Assembly (NCBI RefSeq): GCF_019880225.1
Contig: NZ_CP082284.1
Coordinates: 1,798,001-1,862,000 of the forward strand
DNA length: 64,000 bases
Reading direction: 5' to 3'
From: Halobaculum rubrum
GTDB lineage: Archaea; Halobacteriota; Halobacteria; Halobacteriales; Haloferacaceae
The translations under genes and the position numbers were made by a program. The stretch's first letter is position 1. The number at the start of each line of letters is the position of its first letter. This document shows positions 37,191 through 49,671 of the stretch, in pieces. The notes beneath the pieces were generated by a model. That model saw only the letters and a program-made list of their open reading frames with translations, was not told where the DNA came from and did no database searches.

Positions 37191-37354
37191 GCGACGGGAG
37201 CCGCTACACGTGCGACGACTGCGGGACGGGGTTCCGGACGTCCGAGGCGACGCGAACCCGGACGATGGGCGGTCTCGACCCCGACGCGTGGCAGACGCTA
37301 TGCTGCCCTGCGTGTGGCGTGCGGGTGAAGACTGTCTTCGTCGGTCTGGACTGA
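37187..37354 (+). CDS. 55-residue zinc-ribbon protein, translationally coupled to larC
   Basis: A short protein whose ATG overlaps the larC stop (ATGA, 37187-37190). It has two CxxC knuckles, CDDCG at residues 9-13 and CCPACG at 39-44, separated by about 26 residues including a hydrophobic tryptophan, the pattern of a rubredoxin-like zinc ribbon. No Tat or membrane signal is present. The overlap suggests equimolar production with LarC. Confidence 0.75.
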   Translation: MSDGSRYTCDDCGTGFRTSEATRTRTMGGLDPDAWQTLCCPACGVRVKTVFVGLD

Positions 37355-37438
37355 GTCGCTACCCCTTCAGCTCCGCCCGTCGGCGGTCGGGCGTCGCCCG
37401 GTACGGTGACGGGCGGGCGTCTCGCTGTTCGCTGCCAG

Positions 37439-38179
37439 TCAGCCGTCGCGCTGTTCGGCGATGGCCTCCGCGATCGTCAACTCGCCGCGGGCGACCTCGC
37501 GAGCCAACTCCTCGCCCACGGTGAGATCGCCCGCCGATCGGTCGCGCGACTCGTTTTTGATCCGCTGGATCTCCCCGGCTGTCGGCTCGACCGCGCGCGT
37601 GTCGACCGGCTCCCCTTCCATGCGGGCGATGTTGACCGCGGCGAGCACGTCGGCCATCCCCTTCCCGCCGGCGCCACGGCCGAGCGTCGGCGTCGTTCCG
37701 GACTCGTCGACGAGTTCGACGGGGATTTCGGCCAGTTCGTTCACGATCCGTGCGCTCCGAAGGCGGTCACCATCGCCCACGCGGACCAGCGGATCCGGCT
37801 CGTCGTCGACTTCCGCGAGGACGGTGTCGACGGCGTCGCTCAGCGGGACGTGGTACGCGGCGACCACGGTCCCGCCCGACAGCACCGCGATCCCCGGCCG
37901 CTCGCCCGGGTCGACGCCGACGACGGTCCGGCCGTCGCCCCCGCGGAGCCCGCCGAGGGCCTCCTCGACGCCCTCGCGGACGCTGTCGGCGGTCGTAGTG
38001 ACGTGTTCGACCGGCTCGTCGCCGACGCTCAGGCCGTCGTGTGGCGCCGAGATGACGACCGTCGCGCGTTCGGGCAGGTCGGCGTCGGGCTCGCGGGTGG
38101 TGAACGTCGCGCCGCGCTCGCGGAGCTCGGCGACTGCGGCGTGATACAGGGCGAAATCCTCGGTGACGACTACGATCAC
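37439..38179 (-). CDS. Conserved archaeal protein with an RNase H-like (RuvC-type) core
   Basis: A 246-residue protein from the GTG at 38179; an alternative GTG at 38269 would add 30 Gln/Arg-rich residues of doubtful value. The start (VIVVVTEDFALYHAAVAEL) is a Rossmann-like half. The middle contains VVGVDPGERPGIAVLSGG, the hallmark of the RuvC/RNase H fold with its catalytic-type Asp, followed by VVAAYHVPLSDAVD. A C-terminal basic helical region has EIQRIKNESRD. Function is unknown; a nucleic-acid role is plausible. Confidence 0.7.
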   Translation of the reverse strand: MIVVVTEDFALYHAAVAELRERGATFTTREPDADLPERATVVISAPHDGLSVGDEPVEHVTTTADSVREGVEEALGGLRGGDGRTVVGVDPGERPGIAVLSGGTVVAAYHVPLSDAVDTVLAEVDDEPDPLVRVGDGDRLRSARIVNELAEIPVELVDESGTTPTLGRGAGGKGMADVLAAVNIARMEGEPVDTRAVEPTAGEIQRIKNESRDRSAGDLTVGEELAREVARGELTIAEAIAEQRDG

Positions 38180-38339
38180 TCGCTCCCCCGTACGGCGTTC
38201 GAGGGCTTGACACTGACGTTGATGGGTTGACGACGGCGCCGCCGGTTCGGTGTCTCCGCTGTCGACCACCGCGACTGATTCTCCCCTGTGATACCTGCGG
38301 GGCCACTGTTAACCATGGGATCAGAAAGGTCGAACCAGT

Positions 38340-40745
38340 ATGACTAGCGGTTCCGAGCGTTCGATAGGTGCACGCCTGGTTCCGGACGTGATACGTCGCG
38401 GGATCGTTCGCAAGTTCGCGACGGTGTTGTTCGTGTTGATCCTCGCGACCGGAGGCGTCGGCGCGTACGCCGTCTCTTCGACGACTGCGGACCTTCAGGA
38501 GAACGTCAGGAACGACCTGACGACGGTGACTGCGTCGCAGGCTGACGGGCTCTCCGAGTGGTTGAGCGAGCGGAGCACGGCCGTGCGGATGATCTCCGAG
38601 TACCAGGACGTGCGCGAGGGGAACACCGCGGCGCTCCGACCGGTGTTCACCACGGAGCTTCGGGCCCTCCCGAACGACGTCCACTCGATCCACTACGTCG
38701 ACACGGAGGAGGAGACCGTGCTCGCGTCCAGCGACTCGGAGATCGAGGGCGCGTCGCTCGCGGAGGCGTCGCTGGCGTGGGCGCCGGCCGTGATCCCAGC
38801 CTCCGCGGACCGGACGGCCACGTCCTCCGTGTACCGAACGAACGACGGGCCGATGATCGGGTTCGTCAGCGCGGTCCCCTCCGCGCCCGATCGCGCGGTG
38901 GTGCTCGTCGCCGACACTCGGACGATCGGCGAGGGATTGTCCACGCCCGTCGAGGGCGGGTTCGTCCGCGTCGTCGACCGCAACGGCATCGTGGTGATGG
39001 CGGACGACTCCGACGCGATCAGCCAGTCGTACCTCGGCGCCACCGGCGACTCGTTCCAGTACGCGCTCGACGGCAACGACGTCGTCACCGAGGACGCCGC
39101 GGTCGAGGACGCGCTGAACCGCGACCTCGTCGTCTCGTACGCCCGCGTCCCGGGTACGTCGTGGGTGATGGCCGTGCACGTCCCGGCCGACGGGGCGTAC
39201 GCGGTCGCCGACGGGGTCCGACAGAACATTCTCCTGCTTGTCGCCACCGCCCTCGCCGGGTTCGTGGTCGCGGGCGTGCTCATCGCCAAGCCGACCGGCG
39301 ACGCGCTCGACGACCTCAGCGACCGCGCCAGAGCGCTGGGGGCTGGCGATCTCGACGTGTCCGTTTCGACGAGCCGGGTCGACGAGATCGGCACGCTGTA
39401 CGGCTCCTTCGGCGACATGCGCGACGACCTGTCCGATCGGATCGAGCAGGCGCGAACGGAACGCGAACGGGCGGCCGACGCGAAGGCGGAGGCGGAGGCG
39501 CTGGCCGAGTCCCTGGAGCGCCGCGCGAGCGAGTACGGCGACGCGATGGCGCGGTGTGCCGACGGCGACCTCACGGTCAGGCTCGACGAGGACGCGGACA
39601 ACGATGCGCTCGAGGAGATCGCCCGCGCGTTCAACCGGATGGTCGACGATCTCGAGGACACCGTCGGCACGGTTCGCGCGTTCGCCGACGAGACCGACGA
39701 CCGCGCCGTGGCCGTCGCGGCCGGCGCCGACCAGATCGAGGACGCGAGCGCCTCGGTCAGCCGCGCGATGACCGACGTCGCCGACGCCAGCGACGAGCAG
39801 GCCGAGCGGCTGGACGAGGTCCGCGGCGAGATGAGCGGCCTCTCGGCGACCGTCGAGGAGATCGCCGCGACCGCCGCCGACGTGTCCTCGCTGTCGGCGG
39901 AGGCCGCCGACAGCGCCGACGAGGCGGGCGACGCTGCGGAGGACGCGCTCGAGGCGTTCACCGCGGTCGCGGATCGAACCGATCGGACCGCCGACGAGGT
40001 GGACCGCGTCGCCGACGAGATGGACGAGATCACCGAGGTGGTCGACCTGATCGACGGGATCGCCGAGCAGACCAACCTCCTCGCGCTCAACGCGTCGATC
40101 GAGGCCGCCAGGGCCGGCGAGGAGGGCGACGGCTTCGCGGTCGTCGCCGACGAGGTGAAGGCGCTCGCCGAGGAGACGAGCGACGCGACCGACGAGATCG
40201 CCGCCCGGATCGAGACGCTGCGGGAGGCGTCGACGGCGGCCGCCGACGACATGGCGGCGACCGAGGAGGTCGTCGACGACGGCGTCGAGGTCGTCGAGGA
40301 GGCGCTCGACGCCGTGGAGACGGTCGGCGAACGGATCGACGACGCGAACGACGGCGTCGAGTCGATCGACGCGGCCACCGACGACCAGGCGGCGACCACC
40401 GAGGAGGTCGTGACGATGGCCGAGGAGGTGGCGGAGATCGGCGAGCGCACCAGCACCGACGTCGACAGCGCCGCCGCGTCGGCCGAGGAACAGACGGCCG
40501 CCGTCGCCGAGGTGAGCGAGTCCGCCGAGACGCTCTCCGACCGTGTCGAGGAGCTCCGCGAGGTCGTCGCCCGCTTCGACGTCTCCGACGACGCGAACGC
40601 CGGAGCCGTCTCCCAGGCCGCCGACGACGTTGGGGTCGCCGTCGAGATCGGCGACGACGACGCGGGCGACTCCGACGTCGCGATGGCGGACGGCGACGGC
40701 TTCGAGTACGTCGCCGACCGGCGCGGCTCCCCCGGCGACGACTGA
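38340..40745 (+). CDS. Halobacterial transducer (methyl-accepting chemotaxis protein)
   Basis: An 801-residue transducer. TM1 lies around residues 20-40 and TM2 around 294-314. The extracellular part between them resembles a Cache-type sensor ([20 protein letters not shown]). A HAMP domain follows, then a long coiled coil. The signalling hairpin tip carries [20 protein letters not shown] at about residues 567-586. Glu/Gln pairs typical of methylation sites flank it. The C-terminal 55 residues are acidic. It sits next to radB with no che genes in view. Confidence 0.95.
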   Translation: MTSGSERSIGARLVPDVIRRGIVRKFATVLFVLILATGGVGAYAVSSTTADLQENVRNDLTTVTASQADGLSEWLSERSTAVRMISEYQDVREGNTAALRPVFTTELRALPNDVHSIHYVDTEEETVLASSDSEIEGASLAEASLAWAPAVIPASADRTATSSVYRTNDGPMIGFVSAVPSAPDRAVVLVADTRTIGEGLSTPVEGGFVRVVDRNGIVVMADDSDAISQSYLGATGDSFQYALDGNDVVTEDAAVEDALNRDLVVSYARVPGTSWVMAVHVPADGAYAVADGVRQNILLLVATALAGFVVAGVLIAKPTGDALDDLSDRARALGAGDLDVSVSTSRVDEIGTLYGSFGDMRDDLSDRIEQARTERERAADAKAEAEALAESLERRASEYGDAMARCADGDLTVRLDEDADNDALEEIARAFNRMVDDLEDTVGTVRAFADETDDRAVAVAAGADQIEDASASVSRAMTDVADASDEQAERLDEVRGEMSGLSATVEEIAATAADVSSLSAEAADSADEAGDAAEDALEAFTAVADRTDRTADEVDRVADEMDEITEVVDLIDGIAEQTNLLALNASIEAARAGEEGDGFAVVADEVKALAEETSDATDEIAARIETLREASTAAADDMAATEEVVDDGVEVVEEALDAVETVGERIDDANDGVESIDAATDDQAATTEEVVTMAEEVAEIGERTSTDVDSAAASAEEQTAAVAEVSESAETLSDRVEELREVVARFDVSDDANAGAVSQAADDVGVAVEIGDDDAGDSDVAMADGDGFEYVADRRGSPGDD

Positions 40746-40801
40746 CCGCGGTCCGCCCCGCACTCGGGAGGTTTTTGCGTGGTGACGACCCACGACTGTC
40801 C

Positions 40802-41494
40802 GTGTCCGAGTTCCTCACGACCGGCAGTGACGCCGTCGACGACCTCCTGGGCGGCGGCATCGAGCGCGGCGTCGTCACCCAGCTGTACGGCCCGCCGGCG
40901 TCGGGGAAGACGAACCTCACGCTGACGGCGGCCGTCGAGGTCGCCGCCGCCGGCGGCTCGGTTCTCTACATCGACACCGAGGACCTCTCGATGACCCGCT
41001 TTCGCGACATCGCACAGGCACGCTCCGACGAGCCGGTCGAGCAGGTCGCCGGCAGGCTGGTCGTGAGCGAGGCGATGAGCTTCGCGGAGCAGGGGGAAGC
41101 GGTGAAGGACGCCTCGGAACTGGCCGACGGCGTCGACCTGATCGTCCTCGACTCCGCGACCGGGTTCTACCGGCTGGAGCGCACGGAGGACTCCCGCGGC
41201 GGCGAGTCCGTGCGGGAGGTCGCGCGCCACGTCACCCACCTGCTGTCGCTGGCGCGCAAGCACGACCTCGCGGTAGTGATCACGAACCAGGTGTTCACCG
41301 ACCCCGACGCCGATCGTGACCGTCCACTGGGCGGTAACACCCTCGAACACTGGACGGGCGTCGTTCTCCGGCTGGAGCGCTTCCGCGGCGGCAACCGTCG
41401 GGCGACGCTGGAGAAACACCGCTCGCAGCCGGCGGGCGAGTCGGCACGCTTCCGGATAACCGACACCGGCGTCGAGGACGCCGACGAACGGTAG
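40802..41494 (+). CDS. radB: DNA repair and recombination protein RadB
   Basis: A 230-residue RecA-fold paralogue of RadA. Walker A GPPASGKTN and Walker B DLIVLDSATG are intact. The N-terminal DNA-binding domain of RadA is missing, as usual for RadB. It starts at GTG 40802 in a typical VSEFLTTGSDAVDDLLGGG context and follows the transducer gene by 56 bases. It acts as a recombination mediator in haloarchaea. Confidence 0.94.
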   Translation: MSEFLTTGSDAVDDLLGGGIERGVVTQLYGPPASGKTNLTLTAAVEVAAAGGSVLYIDTEDLSMTRFRDIAQARSDEPVEQVAGRLVVSEAMSFAEQGEAVKDASELADGVDLIVLDSATGFYRLERTEDSRGGESVREVARHVTHLLSLARKHDLAVVITNQVFTDPDADRDRPLGGNTLEHWTGVVLRLERFRGGNRRATLEKHRSQPAGESARFRITDTGVEDADER

Positions 41495-41614
41495 CGGGCG
41501 GGGACCGGGACGGACGACGGCGAGCCGAACGACGCTTCGTCGCCGCGGACGGCCGCGAGGAGCCGTGAGGTTCGATTCGAGCGATTCAAGTAGCCGCACG
41601 GGGTTTCATCTGCC

Positions 41615-41989
41615 ATGAAAGACCAGAGCGGACGCAGGAAGCGGAAGCGGACCGGCGGCCGGCGACGCCCCTCCAGTAACAAGAAGCGACACGAACTCGG
41701 CCGCGAACCCGCCGAGACGACGGTCGGCGAGCCCCGGTTCCGCGTCATCGACTCGCGCGGAACGAACGAGAAGATCCGCGCGCTCTCGACGGACGTCGCG
41801 CAGGTCGCCACCGGCGACGAGACCGTCGAGGCCGAGATCGAGAACGTCGAGGAGAACCCCTCGAACGTGAACTACGTCCGCCGGAACATCATCACGAAGG
41901 GCGCCGTCATCGCCACCAGCGAGGGCGAGGCGCGCGTCACCTCCCGACCGGGCCAGACGGGCCAGGTCAACGCCGTTCTCGTCGAGTAA
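41615..41989 (+). CDS. rps8e: 30S ribosomal protein S8e
   Basis: A 124-residue ribosomal protein. The basic N-terminus (DQSGRRKRKRTGGRRRPSSN) and the conserved NPSNVNYVRRNIITKGAVI region identify S8e. The start context is leaderless. Confidence 0.97.
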   Translation: MKDQSGRRKRKRTGGRRRPSSNKKRHELGREPAETTVGEPRFRVIDSRGTNEKIRALSTDVAQVATGDETVEAEIENVEENPSNVNYVRRNIITKGAVIATSEGEARVTSRPGQTGQVNAVLVE

Positions 41990-42152
41990 CGTCGCCGACG
42001 CCGTTTTTCGGCAGTCCCTGTTTCGGGAGCGACCGCGCCCCTCAGCGGTATCGAGACCGACGTACATGCTGTCAACTAGGGCGACTTGCTGCACCTGACG
42101 CTGCCGAGGACACCGGCTACGGTCGCGAACAGCGGACGCGTTTTTCGACCGT

Positions 42153-42488
42153 TCAGCCGCTGCCGGGGAGCGGACAGAGGCTCGCGGTGAACGCGACTAC
42201 CTCGTCGGTCTCGTTTCGCGCGCCGTGTACGCCGCCGCGCTCGTGGAGCACGACTCCCGGCGCGGCGACCGCCTCCGCCTCGTCGTCGCGGACGACCGTT
42301 ACCTCGCCGTCGAGGACGTGGAAGACGTTCGTGCTGTCGGCGTGCTCGTGGGGGTCCAGTTCGGCGCCGGGGCCGAGCGCGAACAGTTTCACGAGCACGT
42401 CGTCGGCGACGACGAGCTCGGCGGTCTCGACGGCTCCGTCGCCGGGGTCGAGGTCGTCGAGCGCGTCCGCGAGGAGATCGAGTGCCAT
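42153..42488 (-). CDS. Cupin-domain protein
   Basis: A 111-residue single cupin barrel. Motif 1 is LDPHEHADSTNVFHVLDGEV (two His plus Glu); motif 2 lies around VLHERGGVHGARNE. The ATG at 42488 fits; the 5' extension of the frame is Arg-rich shadow. Small cupins of this type bind a metal and a carboxylic or aromatic ligand, but no substrate is evident. It converges on rps8e. Confidence 0.85.
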   Translation of the reverse strand: MALDLLADALDDLDPGDGAVETAELVVADDVLVKLFALGPGAELDPHEHADSTNVFHVLDGEVTVVRDDEAEAVAAPGVVLHERGGVHGARNETDEVVAFTASLCPLPGSG

Positions 42489-42872
42489 GTGGTGTCGTTT
42501 CGTTCGGACAGTAAAAGCGATCTGGAGCGCATAGTGGCGAAGCGCTCCGGGCGACGCCGCGCTCGCGAGGAGCCGTCTCGTTCGACGGCGTCGCGGCGTC
42601 GCCGCGGATCGGCGATCCGACCGCGGTCGACCCGGCGGGGTCGACCGTGGTCGTCGACCGTCCCGTCGTGCCTCTCTCACCCCTGGTCCGGGGGTACGGG
42701 GACCCCCAGTCGCGTGTGTCAGTCGTGCCGGCGCGTGGCCGGCGAGTTCCCAATCGCGCCTTGGCCGGTCCCCGAAGGAACCCCCCGTCAGCGCGGTCGT
42801 CGTTCGGAACGCGCTCGCCGCAGAGCGCGTCGGTCGAGCGCCGATTACTGCAGCGTGCTCTGAAACTCCCGC
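42489..42872. other. 384-base gap rich in inverted repeats
   Basis: No protein gene is convincing. Several perfect inverted repeats cluster: CGGATC/GATCCG at 42604-42618, a 9-bp stem GGTCGACCC/GGGTCGACC with loop GGCG at 42625-42646, GGGGGT/ACCCCC near 42690-42708, and GCCGGC repeated around a 5-base loop near 42733-42750. They could be parts of a structured RNA or of control sites for the flanking minus-strand genes. I compared it with SRP RNA and RNase P RNA signatures from memory and found no match. Confidence 0.4.
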
Positions 42873-43757
42873 TTATCGGTCGTTGCCGTTCCCGTTGCCG
42901 TTGTTGCCGCGGGCATCGTCGTCATCGTCCTCGTCGTCTTCCTCCTCGTCGTCCTCATCGTCCTCGTCTTCCTCTTCGTCGTCATCGTCGTCGTTCGGCC
43001 CGACGTCCTCGGGCGGACCGCGGCGGTCGTCGTCGTCGGTCTCGTTCTCGTCATCGTCGTCGTTCGGCCCGACGTCCTCGGGCGGACCGCGGCGGTCGTC
43101 GTCGGTCTCGTTCTCGTCGTCACCGTCGGGACCGACGTCCGCGGGCGGACCGCGCTCGCCGTCGGGGCCGTTTCCGGCGGCAGCGCTGACTGCCTCGCCG
43201 AGCGTGCTGGCGTTCGTCTCGCCGCTCAGGAACGCGTTGACGGCCGAGAGCACGTCCTTCGCGTTGTCGGAGGCGTCGGCGGGCAGGCCGATCGCGGGGC
43301 CGCGCCGATCGGTTTCGTTCTCGTCGGTTTCGTTCTCGTCAGTCTCGTTTTCCTCCTCCTCGTCGGTCTCGGCCTCGAACTCGGCCTCCGCGACGGTCAC
43401 GGAGCCGTTCTCGAACGCGAGCACGATCTCGCCGGAGACGTTCTCCCCGGTCACGTCGAGCTCGACCTCCTCGGTGTCGGAGGCGTTCACGTCGAACGCG
43501 ACCGCGCCGTCCGCGTCGGTGGTGCCGACGAGCGTGTCGTTGCGAAGCATCGACAGCCCCTCGACGCCGCTCCCGTTCGCGGTCACGGCGAGCGTCACCG
43601 TCCCGTTGTCGTACGCGGCGTCAGTCTCGTACTCGTCGACGGACGCGTCGGTCGCGGCGACCGTCGCCCCCGTTCCGGTACTCGTCGCGGCCGCGCCCAC
43701 ACCGGCGCCCACGAGGAGCGTCGCCAGGGCGACCGCGAGCAGCTTCTTTGCGTTCAT
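42873..43757 (-). CDS. Exported hyper-acidic repeat protein, unknown function
   Basis: A 294-residue protein. NAKKLLAVALATLLVGAGVG is a Sec signal; the ATG at 43757 is chosen for it. A beta-rich Asn-glycosylation-prone domain (NGT, NGS, NVS, NET sites) occupies residues about 45-140. The C-terminal half has imperfect repeats of RRGPPEDVGP followed by Asp/Asn/Glu runs, then a Gly/Asn tail. Such tails are often seen on cell-surface proteins of halophiles. No membrane anchor is visible. Confidence 0.75.
   Translation of the reverse strand: MNAKKLLAVALATLLVGAGVGAAATSTGTGATVAATDASVDEYETDAAYDNGTVTLAVTANGSGVEGLSMLRNDTLVGTTDADGAVAFDVNASDTEEVELDVTGENVSGEIVLAFENGSVTVAEAEFEAETDEEEENETDENETDENETDRRGPAIGLPADASDNAKDVLSAVNAFLSGETNASTLGEAVSAAAGNGPDGERGPPADVGPDGDDENETDDDRRGPPEDVGPNDDDDENETDDDDRRGPPEDVGPNDDDDDEEEDEDDEDDEEEDDEDDDDDARGNNGNGNGNDR
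42979..43155. repeat. In-frame tandem repeat in the acidic protein gene
   Basis: Three successive units encode RRGPPEDVGPN or RGPPADVGPD followed by acidic runs. The DNA copies (about 60 bases each) are near-identical in their GGCGGACCGCGGCGGTC parts, indicating recent slippage or recombination. Confidence 0.7.
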
Positions 43758-43978
43758 CACGACTGTCGCCTGTCGCCCCACGGTAAAGAAGGGAGTAAAC
43801 GGCGAACTCGGATTCTCGGGTTTGAAGCGCTGTAAAGTCGAATTAAGCCCGATTAACCGACGGTGGCGGTGTGGCCTCGACGCCGCCGACGGGATCGACC
43901 GATGGAGGGGGATCTGTCAGTTGCGGCGGTTCGCGCGCGTCGATCAACCAGTGACTGGCGGGCGACCGGTATCCGGGC

Positions 43979-44314
43979 TCACGCGCCGGCGACGAGTTCG
44001 TCGGCGACGACCGCCGCCGAGAGCAGCTCCGGGTCGACCGCCAGATCGGCCTGTCCCTTGGCGAACTCCGGCAGCGACTCGGCCGCGTAGACGACCGCCC
44101 GTACGTCGGGGTTGCGGTCCTTCGCGACGGCGATCCCCGTCGCCTCCGCGGTGTCGGTGAGGACGAACAGCGCCGCGTCGTCGATGCCGGCGTCGTCGAG
44201 GGTGCCGCCGGTGACGGGGCCGTCGATACGCGAAACCGTCACGTCGAGCGACTCGAGTTCGGCGCCGAGGGCCTCCGGATCGGGACCAGCGACGACGGCG
44301 GAGAGATCGGTCAT
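43979..44314 (-). CDS. Small TrkA-N/RCK-like protein
   Basis: A 111-residue protein resembling the core of an NAD-binding RCK/TrkA-N domain: a first strand LSAVVAGPDPEALGAELE lacking the full GxGxxG, then GIDDAALFVLTDTAEATGIAVAKDRNPDV and LAVDPELLSAAVVADEL. Haloarchaeal homologues are often mislabelled CTP synthetase because they sit near pyrG, as here. Its role is unknown; a ligand-binding regulator is one option. Confidence 0.7.
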   Translation of the reverse strand: MTDLSAVVAGPDPEALGAELESLDVTVSRIDGPVTGGTLDDAGIDDAALFVLTDTAEATGIAVAKDRNPDVRAVVYAAESLPEFAKGQADLAVDPELLSAAVVADELVAGA

Positions 44315-44479
44315 TGTCGGTTCGAGTCGGCTGGACGGGATAAGCTTCGTGTCTCGTCGATCGGCGGCGGTGTGTTCGGCGGCGGTGTGTTCGACGGCGG
44401 TGTTTCGAGCGACGCCCCAGCGGAGGCGGTCGAGAACGCGGCGTACTGAATCAGCGAGCGGGGCTGGAACGGGGGTCGG

Positions 44480-45396
44480 CTACTCGTACTCGATCGTCGC
44501 CGGCGGCTTGTGCGTCACGTCGTACACGACGCGCGCCACGTCGTCGTTCTCGCCGGTGATCCGCGACTGGATCCGCTGGAGCGTCTCCCACGGGAGGTTC
44601 TGCGCCCGCGCGGTCATGCCGTCGCGCGACTCCACCGAGCGCACGGAGACGACCCAGCCGTGGACGCGGTTGTCGCCCTTCACGCCCGTCGCCTTGCCGA
44701 TGACGGCGGCGAACGCCTGCCAGGGATCGTGTTCCGCGACCTCCTCCTCGACGACGTGGTTCGCGTCGCGGGCCACAGCCAGCTTCTCCTCGGTGATCTC
44801 GCCGATGATGCGGACGGCGAGGCCGGGGCCGGGGAACGGCATCCGCTCGGAGATGACGGCCTCCAGGTCGAGCGCGCGGGCGACCTCGCGGACCTCGTCC
44901 TTGTACAGGTCGCGCACCGGCTCGACGATGCCCTCGAAGTCGACCACGTCGGGCAGGCCGCCGACGTTGTGGTGGGACTTGATGTTCCCCTCGCTCTCGA
45001 TACGGTCGGGGTAGATCGTCCCCTGCACGAGGTACTCGGCGTCCGTCTCGATCGCCTCGCGCTCGAACTCCCGGATGAACTGCTCGCCGATGACGTGGCG
45101 CTTCTCCTCGGGGTCGGTGACGCCCGCGAGCGCGTCGAGGAAGCGGCCCTGCGCCTCCACGACCTCCAGCGAGTCCATGAACGCGAACGTCTCGCGGATC
45201 TGGTCGGTCTCCCCCTTGCGCATCAGCCCGGTGTCGACGTACACCGGCGTGAGCTGATCGCCGATCGCGCGGTACGCCAGCGCCGCCGCGACCGACGAGT
45301 CGACGCCGCCCGAGAGGGCGATGATCGCGTTCGCGTCGCCCACGGCCTCGGTGATCTCGGTCGTCGCCTCGTCGATGAACTCCTCGACGTTCACCA

Positions 45397-45397
<1 letters not shown>
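44480..45397 (-). CDS. guaA: GMP synthase, ATP-pyrophosphatase subunit
   Basis: A 305-residue GuaA subunit B. It uses ATP and ammonia to turn XMP into GMP. The PP-loop [12 protein letters not shown] is intact and the C-terminal dimerisation domain ends in [11 protein letters not shown]. The glutaminase subunit is a separate protein in Archaea and is not in this window. Its ATG shares one base with the pyrG stop (TGATG), so the two are coupled. Confidence 0.95.
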
Positions 45398-48148
<2,751 letters not shown>

Positions 48149-48489
48149 TCGGTTCGACCCCCGTCGGCGCTCCGCGCGCGAGACACTTCGACGGTCGTTA
48201 TCGACTGCGCTCAGCGGTCGTTTTCGACTGGGTTCGGCCGAAACTGTTGCCAGTGGCGGCCGTCCGGCCGACCCGTCTCCGCTCGGCTCCGTCCGACCGG
48301 AATAAATAACTGTGTCATACGACAGTCCCGTTTGCAGATTTATCACTATTTTTATAACTCTGCGATCGTACTCCAGTACTGCGATATTCGGTCGAACGAG
48401 CCTCGCTCGGACTCTCGACAGTGATAGGCCCATCAGAAGGCTTATAACCGTACTCTCTCTGAATCAGGCTTAATGAGGAGGGGAGACGT
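48149..48489. promoter_or_regulatory. AT-rich upstream region of cetZ1
   Basis: This 341-base gap holds a 16-base direct repeat with one mismatch, CGGTCGTTATCGACTG (48192-48207) and CGGTCGTTTTCGACTG (48215-48230), 23 bases apart. AT-rich bases fill 48300-48360. A TATA-like TTATAA lies at 48442-48447, and a Shine-Dalgarno-like GAGGAGGGGA (48475-48484) sits just before the ATG at 48490. The latter is unusual for this mostly leaderless genome. Confidence 0.55.
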
Positions 48490-49671
48490 ATGAAACTGGC
48501 ACTCATCGGATTCGGTCAGGCGGGGGGTAAGATCGTGGACAAGTTCGTCCAATACGACCAGCGCACGGGCAGCGACATCGTGCGGGCGGCGGTCGCGGTC
48601 AACACGGCCAAGGCGGACCTCATGGGGCTCGAGGAGATCCCGAAAGACCAGCGGGTACTTATCGGGCAGTCTCGCGTCAAGGGCCACGGCGTCGGCGCGG
48701 ACAACGAGCTCGGCGCGGAGATCGCCGAGGAGGACATCGACGAGGTGCAGGGGGCCATCGACTCGATTCCGGTCCACGAGGTCGACGCGTTCCTCGTCAT
48801 CGCCGGGCTCGGCGGCGGCACCGGGTCCGGGGGCGCGCCCGTGCTCTCGAAGCACCTGAAGCGGATCTACACCGAACCCGTCTACGGGCTGGGCGTGCTG
48901 CCCGGCTCCGACGAGGGAGGAATCTACACGCTCAACGCCGCGCGTTCGTTCCAGACGTTCGTCCGCGAGGTTGACAACCTCATGGTGTTCGACAACGACG
49001 CGTGGCGCAAGACCGGGGAGTCAGTCTCCGGCGGCTACGACGAGATCAACGAAGAGATCGTCAAACGGTTCGGCATCCTCTTCGGCGCCGGTGAGATCGA
49101 CCAGGGGCAGGAGGTCGCCGAGTCCGTCGTCGACTCCTCGGAGATCATCAATACGCTCTCGGGCGGCGGCGTCTCGACGGTCGGCTACGCCAGCGAGGAG
49201 GTCGACGAGACGGCCGGCGGCGGCGGGCTGTTGTCGCGGCTCACCGGCGACGCGGGCGAGGAGGACCTCGACACCGCCCACACGACCAACCGGATCACCT
49301 CGCTCGTACGCAAGGCGGCGCTGGGACGCCTCACGCTCCCGTGTGAGATCGAGGGCACCGAGCGCGCGCTGCTCGTCATGGCCGGTCCGCCCCAGCATCT
49401 CAACCGCAAGGGGATAGAGCGCGGTCGCAAGTGGCTCGAAGAGCAGACCGGCTCGATGGAGGTCCGCGGCGGCGACTACCCCGTCAGCGGCTCCGGGTTC
49501 GTCGCGAGCGTGATCCTGCTGTCGGGCGTCACGAACGTCCCGCGGATCAAGGAGCTCCAGCAGGTCGCCATCGAGGCCCAGGACAACATCGACGACATCC
49601 AGCAGGAGAGCCAGGACAACCTCGACACCCTCATCAGCGATGACGAGGACGAACTTGAGTCGCTGTTCTGA
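48490..49671 (+). CDS. cetZ1: Tubulin/FtsZ-superfamily cell-shape protein CetZ1
   Basis: A 393-residue CetZ. The N-terminus GFGQAGGKIVDKFV and the tubulin signature GLGGGTGSGGAPVL (about residues 105-118) bind GTP. A linker with LSRLTGDAGEEDLDTAHTTN and the C-terminal acidic tail ending DDEDELESLF match CetZ1, which directs rod formation and motility in haloarchaea. A GGAGG-type ribosome site precedes it. Its last 32 bases overlap the next gene. Confidence 0.95.
   Translation: MKLALIGFGQAGGKIVDKFVQYDQRTGSDIVRAAVAVNTAKADLMGLEEIPKDQRVLIGQSRVKGHGVGADNELGAEIAEEDIDEVQGAIDSIPVHEVDAFLVIAGLGGGTGSGGAPVLSKHLKRIYTEPVYGLGVLPGSDEGGIYTLNAARSFQTFVREVDNLMVFDNDAWRKTGESVSGGYDEINEEIVKRFGILFGAGEIDQGQEVAESVVDSSEIINTLSGGGVSTVGYASEEVDETAGGGGLLSRLTGDAGEEDLDTAHTTNRITSLVRKAALGRLTLPCEIEGTERALLVMAGPPQHLNRKGIERGRKWLEEQTGSMEVRGGDYPVSGSGFVASVILLSGVTNVPRIKELQQVAIEAQDNIDDIQQESQDNLDTLISDDEDELESLF

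Noticed and set aside
38558-40801. Long frames overlapping the transducer gene on both strands
   Set aside because: They are Arg/Asp or Ser/Thr low-complexity shadows of the coiled-coil coding sequence. Only the 3' part from 40802 (RadB) is real.
42489-42872. SRP RNA or RNase P RNA
   Set aside because: I could not find the conserved GGAAGGGAGCA-type SRP hairpin or the GAGGAAAGTCC-type RNase P motif on either strand.
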